DNA from: Gynuella sp.
GTDB taxonomy: Bacteria; Pseudomonadota; Gammaproteobacteria; Pseudomonadales; Natronospirillaceae
Reading direction: 5' to 3'
Assembly: GCA_028282465.1 (NCBI GenBank)
Contig: JANQHX010000013.1
Span: 27,642-91,641 of the forward strand
Length of the DNA stretch: 64,000 bases
Numbering within the stretch: the stretch's first letter is position 1; every line of letters starts with the position of its first letter. Under the pieces are notes generated by a model that had not been told where the DNA came from, made no database searches, and saw only the letters and a program-made list of their open reading frames with translations. Positions 38,228 to 48,475 of this stretch are shown here, piece by piece. Position numbers and translations under genes: made by a program.

Positions 38228-39577
38228 TTATGAACCCATTAAAAATTTAACATCATCTGGAGACAAACCACCATCAAGTAATGCCTGGGCAGCCTTTTCT
38301 TTGTTAGCGTCCATAATGGCATTAGCTTGAGATTCTGGCATTAACTCTCCGCCAGACATTTGTTGAAATGTCGCTGCAGGATCATCTGAGTTGAGAATTT
38401 GGTCAATAGACTGGTCATCCATACCCATATTCTTCATCTCGGTACGACACTGTTCCATAGCTTGATCTAATGTATCCTGAACCGGGTCTGCTCCAGCCTC
38501 TACTGCTGTTGCCACCTGCTCCTCGACTACCTCTTCCTCTTCTTCTGGCTCTTCTTCAATAGATGCATCAACCTCAACTGGAAACGCTAGCTCAATAAAC
38601 TTTTCAGTATGGTCTTCGGTGCTAAGAGGTGCATCTAACTGGTCTATAGCGGTGTAAACGTGCTTAAGCTCGATATACTTTTGAGACTGAACCGGTGTAA
38701 CTCCACGCCAGACTAAAATCAGAGTTTCTGAATCCATATCTAACCAAAAAGTATCCAGATTAAGCTCCACCTCTTTTAGATTAGCGTCATCAGCCATTTC
38801 TGTTTCAGCTTCATTTACAAAGCAGCGAGCAACTACGCCAGGAAGTTCACAGCTGTATTGACTAAATTCCGGATGCATATTTACTGCGGTGAAGGTTTCA
38901 TCACCTTTCAGATAATCTGTCTGCAAATCTTCTGGCGCAGCATTAAAGTATTGATAGTCAAAATCATCTGGAAACCAAGGCCAGCGTTCCTGTTTCCATT
39001 TGTCATCATAAGTACCTAAGAAACCAGTACGAGATGAATGAGTTTTATGTATCGGCCCAAAGCCATCTTCAACATTCTCTATAGGAGCAATTATTTTCTG
39101 CTGACCAGCAGTGGCTGGTGTTTCAAATTCAGGAAGGTAATTCGGTTCAGCTGGAGGTGTGGTGATTTTGGTGCTGGTGAATTCCAATGGAGATGAAGTG
39201 GTAGTTCCGGCGACCAAGCCGGCAACTTCTGTTCTCGGCCCATTTACCAGAGCTGATTTAGAAACAGAGCCAACAGAAAATTCAACCGCGCACGTGGTGC
39301 GCGGCTTACCGTCTGGGGTATGACATGTCCCCATCACAAATACATCAGCATTTGGTTTAAAGATCGCCAAATCTGATTCGTAAGACTGCATTTTACGACG
39401 ATCATTATCTAAATACTGATCACCCATGACTTGAGAAATCTCAGGGATCAGCTCAGCCTTGCTATTAGGCGATACCTTAAACGCAGCTTTAACCACTATA
39501 GTGAGACTGTCTTGCGGGTACTCGTGCTTCCCTGCTATCCATGCTACGGATGTTGGTTGTTCTGAGATTTGTTTCAT
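38228..39577 (-). CDS. DUF2169-family T6SS adaptor-like protein
   Basis: 449 residues. The N-terminus SVAWIAGKHEYPQDSLTIVV is the DUF2169 signature, followed by a beta-rich domain. The C-terminal third has an acidic Glu/Val stretch (around residues 335-355) and a helical tail (MDDQSIDQILNSDDPAATF). DUF2169 proteins are linked to PAAR/DUF4150 cargo loading in T6SS. A broken copy of its first 37 codons is found at 40454-40756. Confidence 0.87.
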   Translation of the reverse strand: MKQISEQPTSVAWIAGKHEYPQDSLTIVVKAAFKVSPNSKAELIPEISQVMGDQYLDNDRRKMQSYESDLAIFKPNADVFVMGTCHTPDGKPRTTCAVEFSVGSVSKSALVNGPRTEVAGLVAGTTTSSPLEFTSTKITTPPAEPNYLPEFETPATAGQQKIIAPIENVEDGFGPIHKTHSSRTGFLGTYDDKWKQERWPWFPDDFDYQYFNAAPEDLQTDYLKGDETFTAVNMHPEFSQYSCELPGVVARCFVNEAETEMADDANLKEVELNLDTFWLDMDSETLILVWRGVTPVQSQKYIELKHVYTAIDQLDAPLSTEDHTEKFIELAFPVEVDASIEEEPEEEEEVVEEQVATAVEAGADPVQDTLDQAMEQCRTEMKNMGMDDQSIDQILNSDDPAATFQQMSGGELMPESQANAIMDANKEKAAQALLDGGLSPDDVKFLMGS

Positions 39578-39609
39578 TTAAGTTCCTTTCCAATTACCAT
39601 TACAACAAC

Positions 39610-40464
39610 CTAAGCTTTGCCCAAATGACTTATCCACAAACGACTTGAATTGTTTTTCAAAACAAACCGTCCTAGCTCAGTTGTAATAGCCTTGTTGCTT
39701 TCAACTTTTATGAAACCAATTTTCCTTAACTTCGATATTGTGCGCTCGATATTATTGTCATAATCATTTCTTAGCTTTAACGGATTTGATATATCAACAC
39801 CAGATAAAGCATTCCTCAGGAAATCCGAATGATAGCGCGATAAATATGGATTTTTATAACTAAAGAAAGTTCCCGAAAAGAAGCCGATCTGATGTAGAAG
39901 TATCTCAGATTTAGAAATTGGATAATATAATCTACCAACCCATGCAAGATATAGAATTAAAGTGGCTACTACAATAGGTACCAAAAAAATAAAGGAGTAC
40001 CAACTCGTCAAAATCTCTTTGAAAAATAAAAACACAGTAAAGAATCCAATGATACAAATAATGACACCTATAACAAATATCATAAAAAGAAGCTTATAAT
40101 TCAATTTAAGGCTCGGTATTGCTTTAAATTCGTATTCCTCAACAAGATTTTTTTCAATGAAAAAGTATCTTATATTTGAAAACAATAACAATGGTAGGAT
40201 ATATACAATTATTGGTAAAAAGAATTGAGCGACCGTAGGGATTATGACTCCACCTGATTTGAATTGAATGGCAGTTGAAACAGTACCAGGCCGGTATTGG
40301 TAGGATTGAGCGTAAATGGTTATATCATCATAAACTAGGCCAAAAGCTGGAACTAGTATTGGAGGTAGTATCACTCCCATTAACCCTAGAAAGAATGCCC
40401 CAAAGCCTAACTGAGGAATAACTCTGGATAAAAAAAATTGTTTTAAGCTGTCCTTAAAAATCAT
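39610..40464 (-). CDS. Membrane protein with C-terminal winged-helix-like domain (copy 2)
   Basis: 284 residues with about four membrane segments, an extracytoplasmic loop after the first (YAQSYQYRPGTVSTAIQFKSG), and a soluble C-terminal domain ending TELGRFVLKNNSSRLWISHL. It is a diverged paralogue of the 40763-41578 product (SLGKFLVKNNSNRTL). The function is unknown. Its place between vgrG and DUF2169 suggests an immunity or effector-related membrane protein; this is inference. Its ATG overlaps the end of the DUF2169 fragment by 11 bases. Confidence 0.75.
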   Translation of the reverse strand: MIFKDSLKQFFLSRVIPQLGFGAFFLGLMGVILPPILVPAFGLVYDDITIYAQSYQYRPGTVSTAIQFKSGGVIIPTVAQFFLPIIVYILPLLLFSNIRYFFIEKNLVEEYEFKAIPSLKLNYKLLFMIFVIGVIICIIGFFTVFLFFKEILTSWYSFIFLVPIVVATLILYLAWVGRLYYPISKSEILLHQIGFFSGTFFSYKNPYLSRYHSDFLRNALSGVDISNPLKLRNDYDNNIERTISKLRKIGFIKVESNKAITTELGRFVLKNNSSRLWISHLGKA

Positions 40465-40756
40465 CTTTATATTCGCCTGCTGACTTCCAAGCCTTTAGCT
40501 TTCTCGATTCGATTTTTTCATATACTTTATCAGTCTTTTGTTCAGCCCCATAGTTAGTTTTACTCATAGACCTTGCGCAAGCAACTGCTTCTAAGATATT
40601 GGACGATCTAGCATTGCCAGACTTATGCATTTTTTGATTAGGCGCCAAGTTAAAAGCAGCTTTAACCACTATAGTGAGGCTATGAGTTAGATATTCATGC
40701 TTTCCAGCAATCCAGGCTATTGATGTAGTTTGTTCTGAGACTTGTTTCATATTCAT
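40454..40756 (-). pseudogene. Truncated DUF2169 copy
   Basis: The 100-residue ORF starts like DUF2169 (TSIAWIAGKHEYLTHSLTIV). After about 37 residues it turns into unrelated sequence and stops. It shares a 23-base identical tract with the intact gene (39483-39505 and 40656-40678). It appears to be a remnant left when a membrane-gene plus DUF2169-start unit was duplicated. Confidence 0.8.
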
Positions 40757-40762
40757 CTTTTA

Positions 40763-41578
40763 CTAAATATAATAAAACATTAACGTTCTATTACTGTTGT
40801 TCTTGACTAAGAACTTGCCAAGTGAAGTTGCTCGCATTGTCCCACCATCTATTTCGATGATTTCACGCTCTTCAAGTCCCTGAGCAATTTTTTTCCAATC
40901 AGATCCAATCTGCTTTTTCAAAAATCCATGATTTTCTTCGGTAACACCTTTTAAAGATTGGATAACCAATTCTCTTTCTTCGAAACTTAAATATGGCTTT
41001 GGTTTACTGCCACCTTCAATATCAAAAAACCCAAGATCAAACAGCGCCTTTTCTGAAGATGTTAGAGGACGAAATATTCTGTAAATAGAATTTAAAAATG
41101 GTAGGAACATCAAAAACATTAAAGAACTTACAACACTAGATACTGTTAAATCATTTAAATAAATAATTTCAAAATACATTAACAGTGCTATAACTGAAAA
41201 AGAAACTGAAGAAGACAATATGGCCAGAATGACATATCTTAAATTAATTGCCGACGTCGAATAAAAGCTTATAAATCTTGATCCCTTCCTAACCCTATAA
41301 GATAAAGCCCCTATCCCAAGCAATGGAATCCCATATACAAGAAATGGAAGTAAAAACACCAGGAAGGCAGGGATAGTATTACCCTGATTATAGAACGCGA
41401 TACTATAGCCACCCTGACCAGGTTTAAATGAATATCTAACTTGTTGATATTCAATTCCACCATGATAAAAAAGCTCAAGAACCCAAGCGATAGGCTGAGG
41501 AATTAATACGCCAATCAATATGATTAACATTAACAGAACAAACGCCTGAAATAATAGCCTCTGCTTAACATAGTCCAT
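40763..41578 (-). CDS. Membrane protein with C-terminal winged-helix-like domain (copy 1)
   Basis: The frame extends to 41701 inside vgrG, but the ATG at 41578 with AAGGAT 8 bases upstream is preferred. This gives 271 residues starting MDYVKQRLLFQAF. It has about four membrane segments, a loop with YQQVRYSFKPGQGG (compare AQSYQYRPGT in copy 2), and a soluble C-terminal domain ending SLGKFLVKNNSNRTL. It lies 22 bases after vgrG. The function is unknown. Confidence 0.75.
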   Translation of the reverse strand: MDYVKQRLLFQAFVLLMLIILIGVLIPQPIAWVLELFYHGGIEYQQVRYSFKPGQGGYSIAFYNQGNTIPAFLVFLLPFLVYGIPLLGIGALSYRVRKGSRFISFYSTSAINLRYVILAILSSSVSFSVIALLMYFEIIYLNDLTVSSVVSSLMFLMFLPFLNSIYRIFRPLTSSEKALFDLGFFDIEGGSKPKPYLSFEERELVIQSLKGVTEENHGFLKKQIGSDWKKIAQGLEEREIIEIDGGTMRATSLGKFLVKNNSNRTLMFYYI

Positions 41579-41600
41579 TAGACAATCCTTATGATTCTGC

Positions 41601-44549
41601 TTATTTTTTCTTTTTCTTTTTATTGTTCTCTTCTGGCGCCTCTTCTGATAAATCTTCGACGCTTTGACTATTGCCTTTTGACTTGGCTGTAACCGCTTCA
41701 ATAGTCATCTTATCAAAAACATCGCCAGTACCTTGTTTATTCTTATGGCTTGCCTTTGAAACTGATTTGGCAGATGCCCCCGCCTCAACAATATTAGCCG
41801 ATTTAACTTTTCCCTTAGCTACTATATTTTTTGATACGTTAATGCCTCCCTTAATATCAAGATCACCTGTAATGTGAATACCTTTATTGCTCACTTGCAG
41901 GAGGTTAGAACCAAACTTAATTGATACACAATCTTTTTGAACATTTACTCTTGCCTTTTTGCCAATAGCAATTGTTGCCTGATCCTTACTGACGATTATT
42001 TCGTTATCCTTCGTGCTTTGGATCACAACCCCCTCTATTTTTGAGAATTTCCCAACAGTTATGGCGTTTTCCATAGAAGCCAAAGTAGCATATTTTTTAC
42101 TGCCGGATGTAAGGTGTAACCAGCTCGCGTCTTCAACTTTATGTCCGGTATAAGCCGAATAAGACCCATCGACTAAACCAAAGTAAGAGGTAGATTTGTT
42201 CACACTTTCTTCACGGAAAGCATTCAATTCTTTCATACCATTAGCTAATAAAGCTAATGAACCAATCATAGTTTCAGATTGTCCCACAAAACCAAAACCT
42301 GTTGATAAAGATGAAATATGATCCGCAGTCAATGTGGCAACCCCTTCAAATGCTGCAAGGGCAGCCGCATTGGCTAAGTTTCCTCTTTCGGTAATCTTCT
42401 CAAGTTTATCTTTCCGATTTTTACTTTCAGGGGTTACATACCATTCATGAGACTCGATTGCTGTAGATTCGTTAGATCCCGCAACCGATATGCTGTTTGT
42501 AGCACCGACGCTTAGCTGATTTCCGAAAGTGACTGAGAAATCGAAGGCTCTCTTTAAACTAATGCTACCACCATAGTTTATTGAATTTTCTAGCCCTAAC
42601 GTAGCACCTAAAGTGTAACCAGCCCAATAACTCTCTGTATACCCGGCTTTCATAGAAACAGAGTTTTCACCTCCAAATTCAATCTTCTTCCAACCATCAT
42701 TTGGATCAGAGTTATAGTGAACATGTTTAATGATATTCCGGGTACCATCTTCATTTTCTGCACCATCAGTCAGAAGAAAATCGTAATTTCCCCCATCAAC
42801 CATATCCATTCGTTTCCCCTTGGTGTAAGAAACGTGATCACCATCGGTGTAGTCGTACCAGCCTGCATTTACAAAATAGTATGGCGCTTGGTCATCTCTA
42901 ACAGGTGCTTCAGGATCAGTTAATTCTTCTGTTCCGCCCAGGCGCAAACCTGTTTTCTGCCCCCATTGATCAGGCACATGAATACTCATTGCAGTACCTT
43001 GATCGCCAGTATAGGTAGGAACTTTTTGAGCAGTTCCTTGCAATGGATCATCGGCTAACTCATCAATACCCGCTGGCTTACCCACAATCCCATCATTAAA
43101 CGTCATCGAGATACCACTTGTAGTCCTCAAAACATTATTCTGGTGATTCTCTTCTTTTACTGTTGAAGGTGCATTGGGATTAGGAACTATGCCGTTGATG
43201 ACAGGCCTATCCAAATCACCATCAATGCAAGACCATATTACTTCGGTACCAGGAAGTAATGGAAAGTGCATTCCTACTTCCAAATTACTTTCTGTACTTT
43301 GAGGTCCACCATAGGCTTGAGCCATACGAATATAACAAGATGCATCTGCATCATCAGAACCACTGATATCGAAAGGTAAGCGGATTTTATAACGACCTTG
43401 ATCGTCAATTTCTGCACGACCATGCATTTGAGAACCAACAACAGTGCCCGTCATTACGCCATATAGTTTTGGCTTAGGTGTTACTTTACCTGGACGGAAG
43501 GTGATAGCTGATGGTATAGCAGTGAACTCGTTTTTGTAGGTCGCTCCGCCAGCAGCCATATCTCTCTGTTCACCTCGGTGACGCACTGAGGTTACAAGAT
43601 ATTCAGCGTTATAGGCATCGCGGTAGTGACCGGACATAGTAATCAATGACCCAGCACGAACACTTGAACTATTACTATTCCCTTTGTAATGATGTTTGGA
43701 AGCTTCAATGCTGGCTGCTCTTGCCGCAGCTAAATGATTCCCGACGCCTGTGTCTAAATAGTTTGGACTAAACTCATGGAATTCACCCTTACCTATGTTT
43801 AGCGTTGCCGCTTCCGATGCTAAATTGGTTGTTGGTTGACTGTAGTTATAGTCGAGCATGTGAGCGCTAGCTTGCGCTTCTTTTCTGGCACCGGTGAAAT
43901 TAAAAATAAGATGGGTGTCATTTTTAACCGGACCAGCGTCTCTTGTGTAGGCGTAAGTTTGAACACCCGTCGGAACAAAATACTGATTGTCATCACCAAA
44001 TACAATTTGAGATCCATCATTCGAGTGTTTAAAAAAATAAAACACACCTTCATGCTCGGCGAGCCTAGAAATAAATGAAAAATCACTTTCTTTGTATTGA
44101 ATTACAAACTCTTTTGTCTCTGTTCCAGTTTGGTTTTCAAAAGAGAAGTTAACAGCACGCCCAATCGGATCAAAAGTAGTAAAAACTTCAGACCCAATAT
44201 CTGCAAGCGCTAGATTTTGGTAAACTTTGTTTTGAACATTGAGTGTCCAATACCAGACATCAGGCACAACGGTAATTCTATAAACATAGTATTCTTGGGC
44301 ATCTTTCAATATTTCATTGGTTAGTTCTATTTCGGAAATAACACCCTTAACTAGGTTATCCAAGTTTTGAGTTTTCATGTTCAGTGTTACTTCAACGCCG
44401 AAAGCCGACTCAAATTCGATGTTTGGATCAATATCTGCAACGAGAATAGAGTAGTTAAAAAGCTGAGAAATGTACTCTTGACCCGTGAATTCGAGAACCA
44501 AGCTAGACTCACTGAAAACTGAACTCTCTAAACTGAAAACCGGGTTCAT
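41601..44549 (-). CDS. vgrG: VgrG (TssI) spike protein with long C-terminal extension
   Basis: 982 residues. The N-terminal gp27/gp44-like part has SDFSFISRLAEHEGVFYFF. The gp5 OB-fold has VVGSQMHGRAEIDDQGRYKI and GMHFPLLPGTEVIWSCIDGD. The beta-helix follows. The usual VgrG is about 650-750 residues; here an extra region of more than 200 residues with a helical stretch (around residues 710-780) is followed by a second beta-repeat part (GDLDIKGGINV) and a Lys-rich end (NNKKKKKK). The extension has no enzyme motif I recognise. It lies 43 bases downstream of tpsA. Confidence 0.95.
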   Translation of the reverse strand: MNPVFSLESSVFSESSLVLEFTGQEYISQLFNYSILVADIDPNIEFESAFGVEVTLNMKTQNLDNLVKGVISEIELTNEILKDAQEYYVYRITVVPDVWYWTLNVQNKVYQNLALADIGSEVFTTFDPIGRAVNFSFENQTGTETKEFVIQYKESDFSFISRLAEHEGVFYFFKHSNDGSQIVFGDDNQYFVPTGVQTYAYTRDAGPVKNDTHLIFNFTGARKEAQASAHMLDYNYSQPTTNLASEAATLNIGKGEFHEFSPNYLDTGVGNHLAAARAASIEASKHHYKGNSNSSSVRAGSLITMSGHYRDAYNAEYLVTSVRHRGEQRDMAAGGATYKNEFTAIPSAITFRPGKVTPKPKLYGVMTGTVVGSQMHGRAEIDDQGRYKIRLPFDISGSDDADASCYIRMAQAYGGPQSTESNLEVGMHFPLLPGTEVIWSCIDGDLDRPVINGIVPNPNAPSTVKEENHQNNVLRTTSGISMTFNDGIVGKPAGIDELADDPLQGTAQKVPTYTGDQGTAMSIHVPDQWGQKTGLRLGGTEELTDPEAPVRDDQAPYYFVNAGWYDYTDGDHVSYTKGKRMDMVDGGNYDFLLTDGAENEDGTRNIIKHVHYNSDPNDGWKKIEFGGENSVSMKAGYTESYWAGYTLGATLGLENSINYGGSISLKRAFDFSVTFGNQLSVGATNSISVAGSNESTAIESHEWYVTPESKNRKDKLEKITERGNLANAAALAAFEGVATLTADHISSLSTGFGFVGQSETMIGSLALLANGMKELNAFREESVNKSTSYFGLVDGSYSAYTGHKVEDASWLHLTSGSKKYATLASMENAITVGKFSKIEGVVIQSTKDNEIIVSKDQATIAIGKKARVNVQKDCVSIKFGSNLLQVSNKGIHITGDLDIKGGINVSKNIVAKGKVKSANIVEAGASAKSVSKASHKNKQGTGDVFDKMTIEAVTAKSKGNSQSVEDLSEEAPEENNKKKKKK

Positions 44550-44592
44550 TTTATTTCCTTATACAAGTTGCTAGAACAATCTTAAGTTAAGT

Positions 44593-47500
44593 TTAATTAT
44601 CATCTGTATTGGCTATTGAATGCCGTAGTTTCCAACCATTTTTATCCCTATACAATCCGGGTACATCAGGTGTTAGGGAGCTGATTACGCCACCTTCAAT
44701 TTCGACATTCACTGGAATAATATGCCCAGCTTGAGAAATCGCATAGAGAGGCCCAGCAAGCTCCATTTCTGAAATTAATTGAACCGTTGAGTTAATACTA
44801 TTAGGGCTTAGTTCTGATAGTGCTATTGACTGCTCAGTTTCAACTCTACCCTCAGTGAGAGCATCCAATACAACGCCCGAACTTTGATTAACTACCAACG
44901 CGTCATTCAGATTTACTATATAAGCTTCATTAGCACCAAATGTAAAACTCGCGACACCATCTGAGGGTACTAAAAGTACGACGGGGTTATCAAAGTTCTG
45001 ACCAATATTAGAACCTGCGGTTAACGACACACTCTCGGCGGTAAGATTAATTGAGGTATTATCAAAAGACGTAAAGTCTCCAATGCCATTGTAAATACTT
45101 CCCCCGGCATTAACTGCGATATCACCGCCATTTGAAACTAAATTAGAAATAACAATATCGCCTGCTTCAGCCGCTAAATTAACATTATTGAAGCCTTCAA
45201 CAGAAGAAGTAGAACCAAGATCAATCCCATTAGCTGTATTAATCAAAACTTCACCACCTGTGGTTTGTAAATTTGACACCAAACTAAATGTGTCGGTAGT
45301 GATATTTACATCTCCCACTGTTGTTACATTTTCATCAATAGACAGAGCACTGTCAGTAATAATGGTGAAATCTTGCAGCGCAATATCCTGACCAACTTCT
45401 CCGAATGTGATTAATCCGTTTGCAGAAATTAAGGTTAAATCAAAGGTTCCATCAATCGACGCGTTACCAAAATCAATATTACCCTCACCCTCAGAAGCCG
45501 ATGTGTCTATCAAAACATCACCTACTAATTCGATGGCCTGAGCAAACGAAAAGTCAAAGTTCTCATTACTAGTGTTAATACTTCCAACCAGCTTAATTAC
45601 AGAAGCATTTTGAATATCTAAACCAGCCAGTGGTACCGACTGACCTATATTTCCTAATGCAACGGAACCATTGCCAGCATTAAGAACCAGTGTCCCACTG
45701 CCATTTATCGCAAGCTCAGATAGGTCAATATCTGAATTCCCTTGAGATGTGTCAAACACTAGCACAGCCTCTTCCTGGAGGAATAAACTATTGGCGTCGA
45801 CATTGATTCCCTCATTGCCAGTCACATTGATCACACCGTTGAAACTGACATCATCAGCATCAACTATGGTAAAGCCAACCAGGCCGCCCGCTGTACCAGA
45901 TCCCAAACCAGCTAAATGAAGGTCACTGCCGACGGCATTAAACGTTATTGTGTTGCTTCCCGAAAATGCTACCGAAGTAGGGTTTTCTGGGTCGAGAGAA
46001 GCGTCATAAACAAGTAGACTAGGTGAATAAATCGCTGAGTTACCATTCAAGGTAATTTCAGTTGCGGATAAAAGATCAACGGTTTCTGCATACAAGTCAC
46101 CGTCCATTGTTGTATTTGTACTTGTTTCTACATTCAGCCTGCCACTGTCAAGATCCGACAAGTTAGGGTTAACAGGATCAACATCCGTTAGATTAACGTT
46201 ACCAAGTTCCACTACTCCGCCGCCTGCATTTAATGTTAGCGTTAATCCTGCAGAATTAAAGTCTGAACCAGATAAGTCTATTTGGTTTGCCGAACTAGAC
46301 GTAAGAGTTAAATCTAAATCGGTTAATCCATTTGTTGTAATAGTCCCAACATCACTGAAATCAATCGTCTCGTTAACGGATATATCCTGAGTCAAAATAA
46401 TTGATCCAGTGTTGCTATTAAGATCAGTAACACTAATGGAATCGATACCATTCATTGATCCCAGAGTTAAATCGCCTTCATCTATTTGAAGCAACAAATT
46501 ACCACTGGCATTACCATTGAATTGAGAGATTGTGGAAATATCTAACTGACCATTATTTGTTGCAGATAAATGTGGCTGATTACTATCTGCAAAATTCAAG
46601 TTTGTTACACCAGATAGGTCAATACCTGCATCTCCTGAGGTTTGAATCTGACCATCAAGGTTGAGCGTAGTTGCATTAACCTCAAGGCCCTGAAGGCTCA
46701 CTTCAGCAAGATCTGCCACTGCTGCGTTTATAACCAAATTACCCGACCCTGTTAATTCTGTATTGCTGGAATTAGCAATCAAGTCAATTGAATCAAGAGA
46801 AAATATAGCATCGTTATCAATTTCTATTTCGCTGACATTCTCTGTCTGAATACTTGTTGCCGTGACGTCTCCGGTCAAGGTGAATATTGCTAAATCGTTT
46901 GCGTCCGTACCCGCGAGGGTGATTTGACCTATTGCATTTGAATTATTTCCAATGTCGGAAAGCGTGAAACTTTGACCCGCATTAATAGTTAAGTCACTAC
47001 CATTTGCCGATGTTAAATCCCCAATAAACTGGCCAATATTGCCAACACTGATTTCAATATTATTGAGTAGTTCGATCGAGTCTGCTTCTACTAAAAAATC
47101 TTCACTAACCGTGATTTGGTCACCCAGTGTTAAAGTACCAGTTAATACATCTAAGAATCTTGGCCCACTCATTCCGTCTGGAGTTGAACCTTCTATCACT
47201 GAACCGAGGTACACCGAACCATTACCCATATCATCTGAAGTTGTGTCTATATTCATGCCCCAATTAGCATCGGTAGTCGTTAGAGCATCAATTTCAACGG
47301 CACCACCCTGGGTAGTTAATGCCACAGGTCTTGCTAGGGTTAGGGTTGATCCTTGAGACATTAAAAAATCGCCTCCAAAGGTGAACACATCGCCTTTCAA
47401 TTCTAGGCTATCGATATCAGTTAGGCCTAGAGATAACCCAGCTGGATCCTGAGAGTTTGAATTACCAAATCCAATTGTACCCAGAGATATATCTAAACCA

Positions 47501-48474
47501 GCCGTACCGCTTTCGATAAAGCTCAATGAGTTACTATTCTCTAAACTTGCACCCACAATATCTGTATTCGCACTTAGATATAAAACATCACCTGAGTCTT
47601 GCCATTGGGTCGCACCGTTTATTCGAATGGCTCCCACTTCTAATTCGTTATCTGTGGAATTGAAATTACCATCGGTCTCAATTGTCTCAACCGTTGTGGT
47701 TAGATTAGCGACACCCTCTAGCCTGCCAACACCACCGCCAAAGTTCAGAGTTAAGCTTTCACTGGCAACAACTACGTCTTGAATATTCAGTGTGCCTGAA
47801 TTTTCTACCGAGCTACCAGCGGAATAAGCAGTGTTTGAAGATAGTTGACTAGATATTAAATCAATATTCGTATTAGCAGCAGCGTCATTGCTCAAATCCA
47901 GTGTCGTGTCCAAATTCCCTATTGTATTTACCGAAGAATAGAAGAAGGCATCTGCAGCAGCCAACTGACCTGAGTTATTAATATCACTACCGATCATAGC
48001 GATAAACCCATCAACACTTGAAACTGAGCCGCCTGCATTTTCTAAACTACCGACACCTGCGTTGCCCAGAGACAAAACACCACTGTTTGACAGTGAAGCG
48101 TTACCAGTGGTTGCAATAAATGAAGCGGAGTTTAAGGAAGAGTTGGGGCCAAAATAGACTCCGTTTGCATTTTGCAGAACTAAAATACCATTTGAGCTGA
48201 CTGACCCAAGAATTTGAGATTGGGTTAAACCGCCAATTTGATTTAACGTTATGGAATTAGAATTCGGAACTGAGAACTCCACCGCTTCATTTAGCCCTAC
48301 ATCAAAAGAGTCCCATGTTATGGTCGCCGAAGTTGTGCTTTGACTCACCTCCACTGTTTGACCGTTGACATCAATCTGGGCCGTACCTTGAGTAACATTT
48401 CCATTGACCGGCGCAGCACTAATGAAAGGGCTCAATAAAAATGAACAACAGGCATAAATTGATAACCTATTCAT
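44593..48474 (-). CDS. TpsA two-partner secretion exoprotein (hemagglutinin-like)
   Basis: 1293 residues with a signal peptide (ending ISAAPVNG). A filamentous-hemagglutinin secretion domain follows (GQTVEVSQSTTSATITWDSF, VPNSNSITLNQIGG, VLQNANGVYFGP). The rest is repetitive beta-helix-like sequence rich in Asn/Asp/Ser. No toxin C-terminus or immunity gene is seen, so it is probably an adhesin rather than a CDI toxin. It starts one base after the tpsB stop, so the two are one unit. Confidence 0.9.
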   Translation of the reverse strand: MNRLSIYACCSFLLSPFISAAPVNGNVTQGTAQIDVNGQTVEVSQSTTSATITWDSFDVGLNEAVEFSVPNSNSITLNQIGGLTQSQILGSVSSNGILVLQNANGVYFGPNSSLNSASFIATTGNASLSNSGVLSLGNAGVGSLENAGGSVSSVDGFIAMIGSDINNSGQLAAADAFFYSSVNTIGNLDTTLDLSNDAAANTNIDLISSQLSSNTAYSAGSSVENSGTLNIQDVVVASESLTLNFGGGVGRLEGVANLTTTVETIETDGNFNSTDNELEVGAIRINGATQWQDSGDVLYLSANTDIVGASLENSNSLSFIESGTAGLDISLGTIGFGNSNSQDPAGLSLGLTDIDSLELKGDVFTFGGDFLMSQGSTLTLARPVALTTQGGAVEIDALTTTDANWGMNIDTTSDDMGNGSVYLGSVIEGSTPDGMSGPRFLDVLTGTLTLGDQITVSEDFLVEADSIELLNNIEISVGNIGQFIGDLTSANGSDLTINAGQSFTLSDIGNNSNAIGQITLAGTDANDLAIFTLTGDVTATSIQTENVSEIEIDNDAIFSLDSIDLIANSSNTELTGSGNLVINAAVADLAEVSLQGLEVNATTLNLDGQIQTSGDAGIDLSGVTNLNFADSNQPHLSATNNGQLDISTISQFNGNASGNLLLQIDEGDLTLGSMNGIDSISVTDLNSNTGSIILTQDISVNETIDFSDVGTITTNGLTDLDLTLTSSSANQIDLSGSDFNSAGLTLTLNAGGGVVELGNVNLTDVDPVNPNLSDLDSGRLNVETSTNTTMDGDLYAETVDLLSATEITLNGNSAIYSPSLLVYDASLDPENPTSVAFSGSNTITFNAVGSDLHLAGLGSGTAGGLVGFTIVDADDVSFNGVINVTGNEGINVDANSLFLQEEAVLVFDTSQGNSDIDLSELAINGSGTLVLNAGNGSVALGNIGQSVPLAGLDIQNASVIKLVGSINTSNENFDFSFAQAIELVGDVLIDTSASEGEGNIDFGNASIDGTFDLTLISANGLITFGEVGQDIALQDFTIITDSALSIDENVTTVGDVNITTDTFSLVSNLQTTGGEVLINTANGIDLGSTSSVEGFNNVNLAAEAGDIVISNLVSNGGDIAVNAGGSIYNGIGDFTSFDNTSINLTAESVSLTAGSNIGQNFDNPVVLLVPSDGVASFTFGANEAYIVNLNDALVVNQSSGVVLDALTEGRVETEQSIALSELSPNSINSTVQLISEMELAGPLYAISQAGHIIPVNVEIEGGVISSLTPDVPGLYRDKNGWKLRHSIANTDDN

Positions 48475-48475
48475 T

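Noticed and set aside
35544..38233. Plus-strand frames opposite the pentapeptide genes
   Set aside because: They are shadows of the repetitive pentapeptide codons; the minus strand frames are long, coupled and have clear family signatures.
44593..48474. Contact-dependent inhibition toxin interpretation of the TpsA protein
   Set aside because: The protein is short for CdiA, no variable toxin C-terminus is seen, and the next gene is vgrG rather than a small immunity gene.
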